A stretch of DNA of 23,145 nucleotides, taken from contig DATJSN010000041.1 of NCBI GenBank assembly GCA_035504095.1, positions 1-23,145 of the forward strand. The letters run 5' to 3'. This document shows positions 7,851-14,717 of this stretch, one piece after another; within the stretch, counting starts at the first letter, position 1, and every line of letters starts with the position of its first letter. The notes under the pieces were generated by a model. It did no database searches. It was not told the origin of the DNA and saw nothing but the letters and a program-made list of their open reading frames with translations. This DNA comes from DATJSN01 sp035504095. GTDB taxonomy: Bacteria; Planctomycetota; Phycisphaerae; WQYP01. Made by a program: the position numbers and the translations under genes.

Positions 7851-8336
7851 TCAGGTTGTCGTTACCTTGATGATTTTGGGTTTAGTCACCGGCGAGCCGG
7901 CGCGGGGGTCGCTCAACTTGACGGCGGCAATTTTATCCACGACCTCAATGCCGGTAATAACCATGCCGAACGCGGTGTACTGGCCGTCCAGATGTGGGGA
8001 GTCGGCGTGCATGATGAAAAACTGCGAGCCGGCGGAATCGGGATGGCTGGACCGCGCCATGCTGATGACGCCGCGAACGTGCTTGCGCGGGTTAAATTCA
8101 GCCTTGATCTGATAACCCGGGCCGCCCATGCCGGTGCCCTGCGGGCAGCCGCCCTGGATCATGAAGCCGGGGATGATGCGATGAAAGCTCAGACCGTCGT
8201 AAAAGCCCTTGCTAATGAGGGTTAAAAAATTCTCCACGGTTTTGGGCGCTACATCCGGCCATAATTCAATTTCGATGATTCCATGTTCGGTTTGCATGGT
8301 TACACGGGGGGATTTCTCTGATTTGGTTTGGGTCAT
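7851..8336 (-). CDS. Cyclophilin-type peptidyl-prolyl cis-trans isomerase
   Basis: This 161-residue enzyme catalyses cis-trans isomerisation of X-Pro bonds. It has the short bacterial cyclophilin fold without a signal peptide, so it is probably cytosolic. Active-site residues are visible: Arg53 and Phe58 in FHRIIPGFMIQGG with Gln61, and Gln105-Phe106 in SAGSQFFI, with the LDGQYTAFG strand. The Trp of eukaryotic enzymes in that last segment is Tyr120, as in many bacterial members. An AGGAG sits 8 bases before the ATG. The gene lies 67 bases after sdhB and 45 bases before the GT2-methyltransferase start, all on one strand, so it may be read through from the sdh operon. Confidence 0.93.
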   Translation of the reverse strand: MTQTKSEKSPRVTMQTEHGIIEIELWPDVAPKTVENFLTLISKGFYDGLSFHRIIPGFMIQGGCPQGTGMGGPGYQIKAEFNPRKHVRGVISMARSSHPDSAGSQFFIMHADSPHLDGQYTAFGMVITGIEVVDKIAAVKLSDPRAGSPVTKPKIIKVTTT

Positions 8337-8365
8337 GGTGAATACTCCTTATTTTTCCTGACAAC

Positions 8366-8380
8366 GAGCCCTTCAGGCTC
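8366..8380 (-). terminator. Hairpin between sdhB and cyclophilin gene (weak terminator or processing site)
   Basis: GAGCC-CTTCA-GGCTC forms a perfect 5-bp stem in the 67-base gap after the sdhB stop. No T-run follows on the minus strand, so full termination is unlikely; it may stabilise the 3' end of the upstream message. Confidence 0.4.
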
Positions 8381-8403
8381 ATATAAGAAAACGTCATTAT
8401 AAG

Positions 8404-9156
8404 TTATTCCTTTTTCGACGGTCGAAAAATGCGGAACAATTTTTTAATCGGATCATAATATTCATCCACCACGCGCTCTTTGAGCGGGATGATGGCGTTA
8501 TCGGTGATGTGAATGCTTTCCGGACACACCTTGGTGCAACATTTGGTGATGTTGCAGTAACCGACGCCCTGGGACTCTTTAAGCTCGGGCAGGCGATTCT
8601 CGGTGTCCAGCGGGTGCATTTCCAGAGCCGCGGTGTAAACAAAGAAGCGCGGGCCGATGAACCGCTGGTGCAGATGATGGTCGCGCAATACGTGACAGAC
8701 ATCCTGGCAGAGAAAACATTCGATGCACTTGCGGAACTCCTGTACGCGGTCAATATCTGACTGGGCCATCTTCCAGGTGCCATCAGGGTTGTCCGGCTTG
8801 CGCGGCTTGAAGGGCTTAATCTGTTTTTTGACTCGGAAGTTCCATGAAACGTCGGTGACCAGATCGCGGATCGGGGGAAAGGCACGCATCGGTTCAATGG
8901 TCACCGGCCCAGTCAGGTCCAATGTATTCAGGCGCGTCATGCACATGAGTTTGGGCATGCCGTTGATTTCGGCGGAACAGGAACCGCATTTGCCGGCTTT
9001 GCAGTTCCAGCGGCAGGCCAGATTGTTGGCCTGGGTAGCCTGAATCTGATGCACGGCGTCGAGAACTACCATGCCTTCGGAGACTTCGGTGGTGTAATCG
9101 ACGAATTTGCCTTCCGTGCCTTCGGAGCGCCAAATTCTAAAGACGGCCTGAGCCAT
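8404..9156 (-). CDS. sdhB: Succinate dehydrogenase/fumarate reductase iron-sulfur subunit
   Basis: SdhB passes electrons from the FAD of SdhA to quinone at the membrane anchor. The 250-residue length is normal. The [2Fe-2S] site is CRWNCKAGKCGSC (Cys48, 52, 57, 60) with Cys72 nearby. The [4Fe-4S] site is CIECFLCQDVC (Cys144, 147, 150) with Cys154. The [3Fe-4S] site uses Cys201 and CCTKVCP near 206-211. The spacing resembles the FrdB/SdhB group of menaquinone users, but quinone type is inference. The start overlaps the sdhA stop as TAATG, which suggests translational coupling, and an AGGAG lies 8 bases upstream inside sdhA. Confidence 0.95.
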   Translation of the reverse strand: MAQAVFRIWRSEGTEGKFVDYTTEVSEGMVVLDAVHQIQATQANNLACRWNCKAGKCGSCSAEINGMPKLMCMTRLNTLDLTGPVTIEPMRAFPPIRDLVTDVSWNFRVKKQIKPFKPRKPDNPDGTWKMAQSDIDRVQEFRKCIECFLCQDVCHVLRDHHLHQRFIGPRFFVYTAALEMHPLDTENRLPELKESQGVGYCNITKCCTKVCPESIHITDNAIIPLKERVVDEYYDPIKKLFRIFRPSKKE

Positions 9157-10970
9157 TATTTGTTCTCCTGAATCACCGCCGAGAGTTCCGCCGGCAATGG
9201 TTTAAGCGGCTCGTGGCGCAACTGCATTTGCGAGTCTGAACCGCGGAAGCTAACAACGTTGAATCCGGCGCAGGCATCGCTCTTGGCGGGAAAATCCTCG
9301 CGAAAATGCGCGCCGCGGCTTTCACGACGATCCAGCGCGGAGCGCGCTATGGCTTCGGAAACTGTCAGAAGATTTTTGAGATCCAACGCCGTATGCCAGC
9401 CCGGATTGTAATCACGATTACCGGCGACGCCCACTTTTTTAGATTGATCCCAGAGCGCGGCGATGCCATCGAGCGCCTGAAGCATTTCTTTTTCATTACG
9501 GACGATGCCGACCAGATTCTGCATCAAATCCTGAAGTTCCTGCTGGACTTGAAACGGCCCGACGGCGCCGGCGCCGCGCTGGAACGGCGCCAGAGCTTCC
9601 GCGGCGGCGGCATCGACCTGGTCCTTGTTGATTTGTCCGGCCTGATTTTCTTTGGCATAAGCCGCGGCGTATTGGCCGGCGCGCTGGCCGAAAACGAGAA
9701 GATCGGAAAGCGAATTGCCGCCCAAACGGTTGGCGCCGTTAATGCCCGCGGCGCATTCGCCAGCGGCGAATAAACCCGGCACGGTGGACATCTGAGTATC
9801 CGCATCAACGCGAATGCCGCCCATGATGTAATGCGTGGTGGGACCGATTTCCATGGGCTCGACCGTTATGTCGATATCGGCAAGCTGCTTGAATTGATGG
9901 TACATACTGGGAAGTCTTTTCTTGATATATTCCGGAGCGTTGGGGATTTTTGCTTTAACCCAGGAGATGTCCAGAAATACGCCGCCATGCGGACTGCCGC
10001 GCCCCGCCTTGATTTCGCGAATAATGCAGCGGGCCACGTGATCGCGGGTGAGAAGTTCGGGCGGACGCCGGGCGGTTTTATCTCCCTGCGTGTAGCGCCA
10101 GCCTTCATCTTCACTGTCGGCGGTCTGGCTGCGATAATTTTCGGGGATGTCGTCGAACATAAAGCGCCGGCCGTCTTTGTTTCGTAAGACGCCGCCATCG
10201 CCGCGGACGCCTTCGGTAACCAGGATGCCGCGTACACTGGGCGGCCAGACCATGCCTGTGGGATGGAACTGGACAAATTCCATGTCAACCAGTTCAGCGC
10301 CGGCGTGATAAGCCAGCGCGTGTCCGTCGCCGGTACATTCCCAACTGTTGCTGGTGATTTTGTAAGCGCGGCCGATGCCGCCGGTGGCCAGGACGACGGC
10401 TTTGGCCTGAAAAATTTTGAACTGGCCATGTTCGCGTTCATAGGCCAGGACGCCGACGACGCGTGGACCATCTTTAAGCAGCGTTACAACCGTACATTCC
10501 ATGTGAACGTCCATGCCCTGATGGACGCCATGATCCTGCAGGGTGCGGATGAGTTCCAAACCGGTGCGATCGCCGACGTGGGCGAGTCGCGGATAGCGAT
10601 GGCCGCCGAAGTTGCGCTGCAGAATTCGGCCATCGGGCGTGCGATCAAAAACCGCGCCCCACGCTTCGAGTTCACGGACGCGAGCCGGAGCTTCTTTGGC
10701 GTGGAGTTCGGCCATGCGCCAATTGTTGATGTATTGGCCGCCGCGCATGGTGTCGGAGAAATGGACTTCCCAGTTGTCACGCTGATCGACGTTGCCCAGG
10801 GCGGCGGCGATTCCCCCTTCGGCCATGACGGTGTGGGCTTTGCCGAGCAGGGATTTACAGATAAGCCCCACGGAAGCGCCTGCGGCGGAAGCTTCGATGG
10901 CGGCGCGGAGGCCGGCCCCGCCTGCGCCAATGATTAAAACGTCATACTGATGAACCGGATAATCGGGCAT
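9156..10970 (-). CDS. sdhA: Succinate dehydrogenase/fumarate reductase flavoprotein subunit
   Basis: SdhA oxidises succinate to fumarate using covalent FAD. The 604-residue protein starts YDVLIIGAGGAGLRAAIEA (Rossmann motif at residues 9-27), followed by KAHTVMAEGGI, where the His carries FAD. Active-site blocks are EFVQFHPTGM, ILVTEGVRGDGGVLRN with the catalytic Arg, and PTTHYIMGGIRVD. The frame extends upstream to 11135, but residues there come from a dispersed repeat and the sdhC tail; the ATG at 10970 immediately precedes the FAD domain and is chosen. It overlaps sdhB by one base. The 80-base gap to sdhC holds a repeat copy (10973-11055), an unusual interruption of this operon. Confidence 0.95.
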   Translation of the reverse strand: MPDYPVHQYDVLIIGAGGAGLRAAIEASAAGASVGLICKSLLGKAHTVMAEGGIAAALGNVDQRDNWEVHFSDTMRGGQYINNWRMAELHAKEAPARVRELEAWGAVFDRTPDGRILQRNFGGHRYPRLAHVGDRTGLELIRTLQDHGVHQGMDVHMECTVVTLLKDGPRVVGVLAYEREHGQFKIFQAKAVVLATGGIGRAYKITSNSWECTGDGHALAYHAGAELVDMEFVQFHPTGMVWPPSVRGILVTEGVRGDGGVLRNKDGRRFMFDDIPENYRSQTADSEDEGWRYTQGDKTARRPPELLTRDHVARCIIREIKAGRGSPHGGVFLDISWVKAKIPNAPEYIKKRLPSMYHQFKQLADIDITVEPMEIGPTTHYIMGGIRVDADTQMSTVPGLFAAGECAAGINGANRLGGNSLSDLLVFGQRAGQYAAAYAKENQAGQINKDQVDAAAAEALAPFQRGAGAVGPFQVQQELQDLMQNLVGIVRNEKEMLQALDGIAALWDQSKKVGVAGNRDYNPGWHTALDLKNLLTVSEAIARSALDRRESRGAHFREDFPAKSDACAGFNVVSFRGSDSQMQLRHEPLKPLPAELSAVIQENK

Positions 10971-10972
10971 TA

Positions 10973-11055
10973 AGAATCTGTCCCAAAATATATCGAGGCC
11001 GCGACGTCGGCTGCCCGGCCCCGAGCCAAGGAGCTTCGACGAAGCAAGTATTAAA
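10973..11055. repeat. Dispersed repeat copy between sdhC and sdhA
   Basis: The first half (about 10992-11034) matches the reverse complement of 14546-14588 with 3 mismatches in about 43 bases, covering a CCGCGACGTCGGCTGCC core. The second half (11028-11055, AAGGAGCTTCGACG...) matches 14141-14168 with 1 mismatch in 28. The left end (GAATCTGTCCCAAAATATATC) is shared with 11992-12026. It is therefore a short chimeric member of the family seen in full at 13806-14648, and its right end overlaps the sdhC stop codon. Confidence 0.75.
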
Positions 11056-11896
11056 GAATTCTCAAGTCGTGCCAGATGCCCATGCTGCAAAGACGAATGT
11101 ACAGATCGGCGAAGCCTACGACAAAGAGACTGCACCAGGCCCAGAGCATATGTTTTTTATTCAGACAGCTTATGCAACGATAAGCGTTATGGCAGAGCGG
11201 TGCGGTGGAAATTTCATCGCGTGAACCGCCGAAGAGATTACGCAACGAGTGGCAGCCGAATGTGTAACCCGCCAGAAGAAAAACGTTTGCTGCCAGAATC
11301 ACGGTTCCAAGCCCGATGCCGAATGAAGTTTTGCCGGTAGCGGGATTAACAAACCACAAAGCTCGCCAAACATCGGAGGAGAGGAAAACCAGAAACAGGA
11401 TTGCAAGGTAAACGAAATAACGGTGGACGTTTTGCAAAATCAATGGAAAGGAATGTTCACCCCAATAGCTTTTGCGCGGTTCGCCAACCGCACAGGAAAG
11501 CGGATCGGCCCAGAAGGCTTTGTAATAGGCGCCGCGGTAGTAATAGCAGGTGAGGCGAAAACCCGCAGGCGCCCAAAGAACCAGAAACGCCGGCGACCAG
11601 GGCATCCACATCGGCCACCAGGCGGGTTTAGGACCAAACCAGCTATGCCGGGGATCGCCAAAAAGCTCGGGAGAATAAAACGGGGATAAATAAGGGCCGA
11701 ACCGGTAATGGGCTCCCTGAAACGCAGCCCACGTGGAATAAACGACAAACGCACCCAAGCCGATAAAAGTAAGCAAGGGCACAACCCACCAGTTATCTTT
11801 CCGGGCGGTTTGCCCAAAGGAACGGGGTGGCATTAATTGGCCTATATTGTTCTGGTTTGCGGCATGTTGCGGCAACGGCGTGGAGACATTGGACAT
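11051..11896 (-). CDS. sdhC: Succinate dehydrogenase membrane anchor/cytochrome b-type subunit
   Basis: A 281-residue membrane protein located first in the sdhC-sdhA-sdhB order, which fixes its role as the quinone-reducing anchor. It has about five hydrophobic segments, starting near residues 35-58, 100-117, 157-175, 198-217 and 252-272. Blocks such as AGFRLTCYYYRGAYYKAFW, PLILQNVHRYFVYLAILFL and TFGCHSLRNLFGG hold several His residues that could ligate haem. It is larger than classical SdhC (about 130 residues) and resembles the single-chain anchors known from planctomycetes and acidobacteria. The Cys-rich segment APLCHNAYRCISCLNKKH near the C-terminus is notable. Its TAA stop lies inside the right end of a dispersed repeat. 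A GGAA lies upstream of the ATG, but no strong ribosome-binding site is seen. Confidence 0.82.
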   Translation of the reverse strand: MSNVSTPLPQHAANQNNIGQLMPPRSFGQTARKDNWWVVPLLTFIGLGAFVVYSTWAAFQGAHYRFGPYLSPFYSPELFGDPRHSWFGPKPAWWPMWMPWSPAFLVLWAPAGFRLTCYYYRGAYYKAFWADPLSCAVGEPRKSYWGEHSFPLILQNVHRYFVYLAILFLVFLSSDVWRALWFVNPATGKTSFGIGLGTVILAANVFLLAGYTFGCHSLRNLFGGSRDEISTAPLCHNAYRCISCLNKKHMLWAWCSLFVVGFADLYIRLCSMGIWHDLRIL

Positions 11897-11991
11897 GATA
11901 ACTATACATTCCTTTCCGCAGGGCGGGGATAACTACTAAATAATAGACAAGGGAAAGCTTATAGAGAACGATTGATATAGGCAACAGGCTG

Positions 11992-12026
11992 AGAATCTAT
12001 CTCAAGATATATCGAGGCCGCGATGT
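11992..12026 (+). repeat. Dispersed repeat end motif upstream of sdhC
   Basis: GAGAATCTATCTCAAGATAT followed by ATCGAGGCCGCGATGT matches 10973-11007 with about 4 mismatches in 34 bases, in the same orientation. Only the end motif is present. Together the two copies flank sdhC as direct repeats about 1 kb apart. Confidence 0.7.
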
Positions 12027-12177
12027 AAGTGATAGAGAAAGGGGTTTAGATGAATAGGTGACAGGAAATAGAAAAAAGGAAAACGCGAGATTATTTTTGT
12101 TTATGAAAGTTCGATTTTCGAGGTTATGATTGAATCAAGGACGCCGGCGGCAAAAATGGCCCGCACGAAGTTTTCTC

Positions 12178-12206
12178 TTGACCCAACCGCGAGGTCAGGC
12201 GATATT
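12178..12206 (+). promoter_or_regulatory. Candidate sigma-70-type promoter
   Basis: TTGACC (12178-12183) is followed after 17 bases by GATATT (12201-12206). Transcription would begin near 12213, about 90 bases before the ATG at 12304. The -35 box is good and the -10 box is mediocre; this is a visual match only. Confidence 0.35.
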
Positions 12207-12291
12207 CTCGCCGTGTTGGCAGCGCTTTAGTTACACCAACGCGGCATCCGGGGTTAATCCAGCAAAAACTCCGCGATGAAGACCCAGTTAC

Positions 12292-12296
12292 GGAGG
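12292..12296 (+). promoter_or_regulatory. Shine-Dalgarno GGAGG for the gene at 12304
   Basis: GGAGG sits 7 bases before the ATG at 12304, giving a firm start for the BRCT-like membrane protein. Confidence 0.7.
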
Positions 12297-12303
12297 TATT
12301 TTT

Positions 12304-13740
12304 ATGGCAACGATCAAGCCCTCCCGCAGCACCCCACCTTATGGGCTTATTGTGTGCATTTTCCTTCTGGTCGTAAGCATTATTGTCTCTGTATTTCTGG
12401 GGATACAGCTTGGTAAAGCACAGCAAACCGCATCCAACGCCACGGATCAACTGAATTTGTTTGTCTCTCCGGGCGAACAGGAGAGCCAGGCGGTGCAGAA
12501 TCTTTATCACTCGGCCACGACCGACAACACCGTCTTTAGCCAGCTTAATGAAGAGATTCGCAACCTTAAGTTCACCATCAACGGCAGATCGGCTAATTCA
12601 CTTTCGGTCAACGCGCTGGTCGGCCCCGGCGGAATCGTGAGTCAAACCCTCAGGCAATCCGGAATATCCAACAACCCACAACTGGCCAGACGCCCGCTTC
12701 TGGAACTTGTCAGTGTACTTGCGACCCAAACGCAACAGACGGCGGCGCAGTTGCAGGCGATTCAGGGACAACTCGCGGGTAACCAGCAGGATTTCGACAG
12801 CGCTAAAACCTCCTTCACAGACGATCTAAATGCCATCAATTCCAAACTCGACGACGCCCAGCAGCGCATCACCGACCTGACAAATCAACTCAATCAGGCC
12901 AATAGCGACGAAGCCACACAACTTGCTTCCGTGGAACAAAAAAGAAGCGACGATCAGACAAAATACGTATCGGAACTGCAGTTGCAATTGGTGCAAATCC
13001 AGCAGCTTCAACAGGAACTCAGCAACAATAAGGACCTGATCGACCAACTGCGCGACGAGCTTGGCCAGTATCGTTCGCCTCAGGAGGGAGCAAACGCCAT
13101 ACTTTCCCAGGCTGACGGCAAGGTCATTGGTGTTTCGCTGGTGGATGGAAATGTATACATCAATTTAGGCGCGGCGGATCATGTAACTGTGGGGCTTACC
13201 TTCGCGGTTTACAATCCGGACCTGGGCGTGGGCAGCGGGGAAGAGGCCGGTGGTAAGGGCTCGATTATCATCACGAACGTTGCCGAGCATGCGTCGGTAG
13301 CCAAAATAACGAATTTGGCCACCGACGAGGAAATTTATCCCGGCGATCTGATCGCCAATCCCGTTTATCATCGAGATCTGACGAGAAAATATCATTTTGT
13401 CGTCTACGGCGATTTTGATATGAACGGCAACGGCATACCAACCGCTCACGGGCGTAACCAGGTTATCCGAATGATCGAAGATTGGGGAGGCGTCGTTGAT
13501 GATAAACTCACGAGCCAGACGGACTTTTTAGTTCTGGGAGCGCCGCCGGGTTCGCCGGAAATTCAGACCAATGGGGCCGCGACGCCGCAAACCACCGCCA
13601 TAGACCAGATGCAGGCTCAGAACCAACAGGAATATGCGAATCTTGAGCAAGAGGCCGGGCTGCTTTCCGTGCCGATCCTGAATGCGAATCGTTTCCTGGC
13701 GATGATTGGTTATTACGCCAGCCCGTTGACTACGCAATAG
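12304..13740 (+). CDS. Membrane-anchored coiled-coil protein with C-terminal BRCT-like domain
   Basis: A 478-residue protein in three parts. Residues 12-37 are one membrane segment after a short basic N-terminus. Residues about 40-258 are Gln-, Asn- and Asp-rich and strongly helical, with heptad-like stretches at 150-258 (AQQRITDLTNQLNQA, LVQIQQLQQELSNNKDLIDQL) that predict a coiled coil. Residues 272-345 form a beta-rich domain (GKVIGVSLVDGNVYINLG...GLTFAVYN), and residues 362-419 read like BRCT: KYHFVVYGDFD, an RNQVIRMIEDWGGVV helix with the conserved Gly-Gly, and QTDFLVLGAPP. Known BRCT domains bind phosphopeptides or DNA. If the chain is inserted with a cytoplasmic N-terminus, the domain faces out of the cytoplasm, which is odd. 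The role is unknown. A hairpin follows the stop. Confidence 0.75.
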   Translation: MATIKPSRSTPPYGLIVCIFLLVVSIIVSVFLGIQLGKAQQTASNATDQLNLFVSPGEQESQAVQNLYHSATTDNTVFSQLNEEIRNLKFTINGRSANSLSVNALVGPGGIVSQTLRQSGISNNPQLARRPLLELVSVLATQTQQTAAQLQAIQGQLAGNQQDFDSAKTSFTDDLNAINSKLDDAQQRITDLTNQLNQANSDEATQLASVEQKRSDDQTKYVSELQLQLVQIQQLQQELSNNKDLIDQLRDELGQYRSPQEGANAILSQADGKVIGVSLVDGNVYINLGAADHVTVGLTFAVYNPDLGVGSGEEAGGKGSIIITNVAEHASVAKITNLATDEEIYPGDLIANPVYHRDLTRKYHFVVYGDFDMNGNGIPTAHGRNQVIRMIEDWGGVVDDKLTSQTDFLVLGAPPGSPEIQTNGAATPQTTAIDQMQAQNQQEYANLEQEAGLLSVPILNANRFLAMIGYYASPLTTQ

Positions 13741-13777
13741 CGTGACACGCTGGTCCGGCTTATTCTGAATCAACAAA

Positions 13778-13800
13778 CCCCGGCAATGAATGCCAGGGGT
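13778..13800 (+). terminator. GC hairpin after the BRCT-like gene
   Basis: ACCCCGGCA, loop ATGAA, TGCCAGGGGT forms a stem of about 9 bp with one mismatch, 37 bases past the stop. It nearly repeats the hairpin at 6261-6283. A modest T-rich stretch (TTATTAT) follows. The palindromic element starts immediately downstream at 13806. Confidence 0.6.
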
Positions 13801-13854
13801 TATTATGAGCCTCTAACAAAATGAGATAGGGCCGCGACGCCGGGCATTTTGGTC

Positions 13855-14140
13855 TTAGGAGTCTTTCCGAGTAACCCATGGACTGCGACGGTATGATTTT
13901 CGACCTCCATCAAGAAGCGACGATGAGGAAGTATCTGGCAAGGACGATACACCGAGGCGTCGCGCCGCCGAGGGAGGCCCAAAGGCATACCGCCCGGAGG
14001 GTGGGCCTTAAATACCCCGCCTGCTTTGTTCTCGGATCTCGACGACTCATCTTCATCAGAGTCGCCTCGATCCTCCGCCGCGCATTCGGGGCATTTAAGG
14101 CCCATCGCAGTGTCATCGGTTACTCGGAGAGACTCCTGAA
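13855..14140. repeat. Large imperfect palindrome inside the element
   Basis: The arm AGGAGTCTTTCCGAGTAACC (within 13855-13891) pairs with 14102-14140 with few mismatches. An inner stem is formed by GGGCCTTAAATACCCC (14003-14018) and GGGGCATTTAAGGCCC (14088-14103), 15 of 16 pairing. At the tip, GGATC..CGACTC-type arms near 14034-14071 form a further hairpin around CATCTTCATC. The left side carries about 110 extra bases with their own short stems. Confidence 0.7.
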
Positions 14141-14317
14141 CAAGGAGCTTCGACGATGCAAGTATTAAAATACAATACAGCGAGGAGAAGCGACGCCGTA
14201 TGGGGCCAAAAGGCACCGCGTCCCGAAGGGTTGGGCCGCCAATAGCCCATCTGCGGCGTTGTCGGCCCTCGTTGTATCATCTTTCAGATACGGCTTCGGG
14301 CCTCCGCCTTGCATTCA

Positions 14318-14598
14318 GGGCCTGTCTGACGAATCCTAGGGAGCCGCGTTTGGCTCCCAAGCGGTCAGATGCAAGGAAGAGCGACGAGCATATATTTGAA
14401 GGATAATCTGGCGAGGAGCGATGACGCCGCAGATGGCCGCTTGGGGGCCAAACCCTTCGGGACGAGGCTGCCTGACCCCGAATCCTGCGTCGCTCCTACT
14501 CGGCGTATCGTTTGGTGCTTGATACGCCTCGGCGTCGCTCCTTGGCTCGTGGCCAGGCAGCCGACGTCGCGGCCCCGATGATTCGTCAGGCAGGCCCT
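14318..14598. repeat. Inner inverted-repeat-bounded unit (about 281 bp)
   Basis: GGGCCTGTCTGACGAATC at the left is mirrored by GATTCGTCAGGCAGGCCC at the right, 17 of 18 pairing. Both ends continue inward into a G-rich GCCGCG core like the outer element ends. This suggests one family member nested in another. A perfect 7-bp hairpin (GGGAGCC/GGCTCCC, 14339-14358) and a perfect 8-bp hairpin (GGCGTATC/GATACGCC, 14502-14528) lie inside. The latter is flanked by direct GCGTCGCTCC copies (14487-14496 and 14532-14541). Confidence 0.6.
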
Positions 14599-14717
14599 AA
14601 GCCATTTGCGGCCCAACGCGGCTCCTAACTTATTTTGTTAGAGGCTCAAAGAACCTCTAAGAATCGAAGCACGAAACTGTGCCGCTGATCTGCGTCTAAC
14701 TTTCCTGCTTTTAAAAT

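Larger units (their letters stand above)
11897..12303. other. Divergent intergenic region between sdhC and the BRCT-like gene
   Basis: This 407-base gap has no supported gene. It contains a dispersed repeat end at 11992-12026, an A/T-rich stretch at 12060-12125, and a candidate plus-strand promoter at 12178-12206. It should carry the promoters of both the sdh operon and the plus-strand gene at 12304. Confidence 0.6.
13806..14648. mobile_element. Protein-free palindromic element with terminal inverted repeats (MITE/fold-back-like, unclassified)
   Basis: The left end TGAGCCTCTAACAAAATGAG (13806-13825) is repeated in reverse complement at 14629-14648 with one mismatch in 20. The similarity continues imperfectly for about 15 more bases through a GCCGCG core. 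Inside are many inverted repeats: 13855-13891 with 14102-14140, 14003-14018 with 14088-14103, 14200-14265 with 14422-14477, and 14317-14363 with 14580-14626. Hairpins lie at 14339-14358 and 14502-14528. No frame has a ribosome-binding site or a recognisable protein; a CPEC-containing minus-strand frame (13803-14216) arises from the repeat. No clear target duplication is visible. It may be a non-autonomous transposable element or a large structured RNA or DNA element; end motifs elsewhere in the window support a dispersed family. Confidence 0.65.

Noticed and set aside
9306..9773. Plus-strand frame of 155 codons opposite sdhA
   Set aside because: Antisense shadow of sdhA, no ribosome-binding site.
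10263..10937. Long plus-strand frame (224 codons) opposite sdhA
   Set aside because: It is the antisense shadow of a strongly conserved sdhA and has no family features.
10971..11135. N-terminal extension of SdhA by 55 residues
   Set aside because: The extension translates a dispersed repeat and the sdhC 3' end; the family start with the FAD motif begins at 10970.
14147..14200. AAGGAG followed 8 bases later by ATG at 14154 as a translation start
   Set aside because: The AAGGAGC motif recurs in both orientations throughout the repeat family, so it is more likely an iteron than a ribosome-binding site.
13803..14216. Minus-strand frame of 137 codons with a CPEC zinc-ribbon-like start, which recalls NrdR
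   Set aside because: It lies wholly within the palindromic element, the rest does not match NrdR, there is no ribosome-binding site, and the frame is explained by inverted repeats.
14365..14616. 83-codon minus-strand frame and other frames in the element
   Set aside because: Composition follows the GC-rich repeats, several frames are open on both strands, and no protein features are seen.
13806..14648. Integron attC-like site suggested by CTCTAAC and GTTAGAG at the ends
   Set aside because: The core does not match RYYYAAC/GTTRRRY, the element is far too long, and no integrase is visible.
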